NCBI GenBank assembly: GCA_946479745.1
Contig: CAMLGZ010000002.1
Location: 314,607 to 378,606 of the forward strand
Reading direction: 5' to 3'
Length of the DNA: 64,000 bases
DNA from: an uncultured Pseudoxanthomonas sp.
Lineage (GTDB): Bacteria; Pseudomonadota; Gammaproteobacteria; Xanthomonadales; Xanthomonadaceae
Part shown: one piece after another, positions 62,326 to 64,000 of the stretch
How the letters are laid out: every line of letters begins with the position of its first letter
Numbering within the stretch: the first letter of the stretch is position 1
Program-made: the position numbers and the translations under genes
The notes under the pieces: model-generated
The model's database searches: none
What the model was told of the DNA's origin: nothing
What the model saw: only the letters and a program-made list of their open reading frames with translations

Positions 62326-62556
62326 TTGAAGACACTGATTACCGCGGTTGCCTGGTGCATCCTCTTCGTTCTGTGCTGGCCGCTGGCCTTGCTGGTCCTG
62401 GTGCTGTGGCCTCTGGTGTGGTTGATCGCCCTGCCGTTCCGGCTGGTGGGCATCACCTTCACCGCGCTGTTCGCGTTTCTGCAGGCGCTGCTGTTCCTTC
62501 CCGCACGCGTGCTGGGCTGGCGTCCGCGACAAGCGCCTCACGCCGCTGCGGCCTGA
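62326..62556 (+). CDS. small hydrophobic membrane protein (76 aa)
   Basis: A 76-residue integral membrane protein with two to three helices (about 2-28 TLITAVAWCILFVLCWPLAL, and 30-60 LPFRLVGITFTALFAFLQALL). The start is TTG (62326), with AGGAG eight bases upstream; no ATG is available. Family not recognised by name, though similar small proteins are common in this group. It is divergent from the flotillin gene across a REP element. Confidence 0.72.
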   Translation: MKTLITAVAWCILFVLCWPLALLVLVLWPLVWLIALPFRLVGITFTALFAFLQALLFLPARVLGWRPRQAPHAAAA

Positions 62557-62740
62557 CCGCGCTGTGGCCCCCGACCATGGTGGTGGCGTGGCGTGCGACG
62601 CCCAGGCTGATGGTTATGGGCCATGGATTCTGGTGGGCAGCGCTGGTTGGCGATTTCGGGATGGCTTATGAAGGCATCCGTGGCAGGAGCTTGGCACAGC
62701 AACAAAAGCCGCAAGCCTTATCGCTTCAACCCCAAGGATC

Positions 62741-62812
62741 GTCATCCCGGCGAATGCCGGGACCCAACTTCAAGCGCGCGCCGGCTTGGGTCCCGGCATT
62801 CGCCGGGATGAC
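62741..62812. repeat. palindromic repeat (GTCATCCCGGCG family)
   Basis: Perfect 27-bp arms (62741-62767 and 62786-62812) around an 18-base loop; head GTCATCCCGGCGAATGCCGG. A widespread intergenic repeat type in this group, related in layout to the one at 21372. Confidence 0.85.
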
Positions 62813-62888
62813 TACCTGATAGTTGGTCGGCAGCTTGGGCAAAATTGATCGTTTCGTTTTGCAGAAGCTCATGGCCCAGGCCGCATGG

Positions 62889-62921
62889 CAAAAAAGACGG
62901 TCACGGCGCCAGCCGTGACCG
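62889..62921 (-). terminator. intrinsic terminator of the glycosidase gene
   Basis: Perfect 10-bp arms (62898-62907 with 62912-62921) and a GCCA loop, followed on the minus strand by TCTTTTTT. It lies 38 bases after the glycosidase stop. Confidence 0.85.
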
Positions 62922-62958
62922 CCACACTCACTCACGAACCCCGCGTTCGCCAGGGCGG

Positions 62959-63945
62959 TCAGGGGGCCTGGATCGCCCACTGCTGATTGTTGCCGCCCGT
63001 CCAGGCCCACTGATGGACGTTTGCGCCATCAGCCGTGGAGACGCCCGCGACATCGAGTGCGGAGCCGGTGCTGCTGGCGGGTGACAGCCGGTAGAAGCCG
63101 CCGCTGGTCGCCGAGACTATCCAGCGCTGATTATTGGCGCCGGTATAGGTGCGAATGTCCACGTTGGTTCCATTCGCAGTCGAGGTACCCGCTACCTCCA
63201 AAGCCTTTCCGCTTTGGACGCCGGTGATCCGGTAGGTGTTGTTGCCGAGGTGAGTGAACGTCCAGCGTTGGTTGTTGCCGCCGCCATACGTCCACTGCAC
63301 GACGTTGGCACCGTCGGCGGTATTGCCGCCGCTCGCGTCGAGCGCCTTGCTGCTGTGTCGGGCAATCACCTTATACGTGCCGTTCGCGATGATCTGGCCG
63401 GGATCGGCGCCTCGCTTGATCGCGTCGATGGCGCCCCAATCGACGACCGCGCCGTTGGAGCGGTTGAACAACGCGAATTCGGCCACGCCGTTGTCCCAGT
63501 AGAAGGTCTTCAAGCCATTCACACGGGCCGCGCGATTGATGTATTCCAAATAATACTCGCGCGACGGCCGGCTCATGCCCGAGCGAAACGCCACTCCGTA
63601 TTCGCCGATGACGACCGGAATGCCGTTGTTGACCCACTTGGACCGAACCTGGGCGAAGAGACTGTCGACATAGCTCTCCTGGGCCCAGGAGCAGGCGCTC
63701 TGCGGCGGATACGGCGAGCCCCAGTACAAACAGCTCCCGGCCGGATCCAGCGTGTAGGTATACGGATCGTAGAAATGGACCTCGACCATGAGCCGGTTGG
63801 CGATCGAGTCCGACGGCATGTTCAAGAAGTTGATGCCGTGCTGCATGTTGGTGTTGTACGTCTGCACGATTAGCGTGCGCGACGCATTGTTGCCGCCGGT
63901 GGCACGCACGGCATCCACGAAGGTCTGGTTGTACGACTGTTGAAC
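62959..63945 (-). CDS. GH5 glycosidase with C-terminal ricin-type lectin domain, 5'-truncated
   Basis: Partial gene: the open frame runs to the contig end and lacks its start, signal and the acid/base Glu (NEP). The nucleophile Glu is in VVIGEYGVAF; VEVHFYDPYTY and FYWDNGV also fit glycoside hydrolase family 5 cellulases/mannanases. After a linker come three QxW repeats (GGNNQRWTF, GANNQRWIV, GGNNQQWAI) of a ricin-B/CBM13 lectin that binds polysaccharide. The first codons near 63920-63945 may already be affected by artefact. Secreted plant-polymer degrading enzyme likely. Confidence 0.85.
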   Translation of the reverse strand, partial: VQQSYNQTFVDAVRATGGNNASRTLIVQTYNTNMQHGINFLNMPSDSIANRLMVEVHFYDPYTYTLDPAGSCLYWGSPYPPQSACSWAQESYVDSLFAQVRSKWVNNGIPVVIGEYGVAFRSGMSRPSREYYLEYINRAARVNGLKTFYWDNGVAEFALFNRSNGAVVDWGAIDAIKRGADPGQIIANGTYKVIARHSSKALDASGGNTADGANVVQWTYGGGNNQRWTFTHLGNNTYRITGVQSGKALEVAGTSTANGTNVDIRTYTGANNQRWIVSATSGGFYRLSPASSTGSALDVAGVSTADGANVHQWAWTGGNNQQWAIQAP

Positions 63946-63946
63946 G

Positions 63947-64000
63947 GTGTAGATCTCGGTGGTCGCCGTATCATTAAAAAAAAAAAGGGGGGGGGGGGGG
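63947..64000. other. Illumina adapter and homopolymer artefact at contig end
   Basis: Bases 63947-63975 are identical over 29 bases to the reverse complement of the Illumina P5 flow-cell adapter. They are followed by 11 A (63976-63986) and 14 G (63987-64000), as produced when reads run past the adapter on two-colour instruments. This stretch is not genomic; the exact boundary with genome sequence is uncertain by a few bases, since 63939-63946 may be an index. Confidence 0.92.

Larger units (their letters stand above)
62557..62958. other. 402-base gap between membrane protein and glycosidase genes
   Basis: No gene that I can support. It holds a 72-base palindrome (62741-62812) and a terminator (62889-62921). 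The remaining sequence shows no convincing frame or promoter. Confidence 0.5.

Noticed and set aside
62741..62812. CRISPR-like repeat pair
   Set aside because: Only two arms in inverted orientation with a short loop; it is a palindrome, not a spaced direct-repeat array.

Overview
The window is visibly GC-rich chromosomal DNA of a gammaproteobacterium, most likely of the Xanthomonadales/Lysobacterales (Xanthomonas-Lysobacter-Rhodanobacter group). This is inferred from protein family content (DUF6164, DUF2789, TIGR03862-type flavoprotein, PilZ-free c-di-GMP protein with GAF domains, barnase/barstar pair, several Tat and Sec exported enzymes) and from the abundance of GTAG-headed REP palindromes between genes. 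It looks like ordinary core chromosome: no rRNA, tRNA, IS, prophage or CRISPR was seen. The right edge is a contig end: the last 54 bases are sequencing-library adapter plus homopolymer, not genome.

Layout. 1-304: large palindromic element, no convincing gene. 305-3145 (minus): exported Pro-rich protein, cyclopropane fatty acid synthase behind a DUF3298 lipoprotein, small acetyltransferase. 3293-3710: a near-consensus sigma-54 promoter, a 72-residue protein and a terminator. 3731-6706 (minus): histone-like protein, rhomboid protease coupled to a POT peptide transporter; divergent from an exported M14 peptidase and EEP nuclease/phosphatase. 9631-12066: membrane-anchored barnase, barstar, DEAD-box helicase DbpA. 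12228-18259: SelO, cold-shock protein, pseudouridine synthase, YaeQ, flavoprotein, luciferase-like monooxygenase. 18356-21315: glutathione transferase, TrhO, and an ArsR-type regulator with two AHSA1/SRPBCC proteins behind a clear promoter/operator. 21491-27174: small conserved genes, FKBP isomerase, second flavoprotein, RIO kinase, RsuA-type pseudouridine synthase, RidA.

27253-35930: phospholipase D, SGNH hydrolase (3' ends overlap), methyltransferase/YkgJ pair, YgjP-like metalloprotease, HD hydrolase, exported M24 peptidase, cupin/JmjC protein. 36157-41800: three large exported proteins in a row (Calx-beta protein, Gln/Arg-rich repeat protein, PHB-depolymerase-like esterase), each ending near a hairpin or terminator. 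41866-46626: 2OG-oxygenase-like protein, DksA-type zinc finger, TPR/transglutaminase-like protein, RNA ligase/phosphodiesterase, AraC regulator, DUF3224, DUF2789. 46930-56212: a GAF-GAF-GGDEF-EAL protein converging on a Crp/Fnr regulator, then FadD and two Tat-exported cofactor enzymes and an M14 peptidase. 56417-60554: small stress/unknown proteins, a MarR-GNAT fusion with its own operator, and a gene remnant. 60671-62556: flotillin-like protein bracketed by inverted REP copies, small membrane protein. 62959-63945: 3' part of a GH5-ricin-lectin glycosidase cut by the contig end.

Main points for a second look: adapter contamination at the end; REP elements whose GTAG head supplies the TAG stop codon of three different genes; two regulators (ArsR at 19961, MarR-GNAT at 59395) with operators covering the -10 box and start codon and no Shine-Dalgarno, suggesting leaderless autoregulated transcripts; and the sigma-54 promoter before a small unknown protein. 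No clearly new multi-gene system was recognised.
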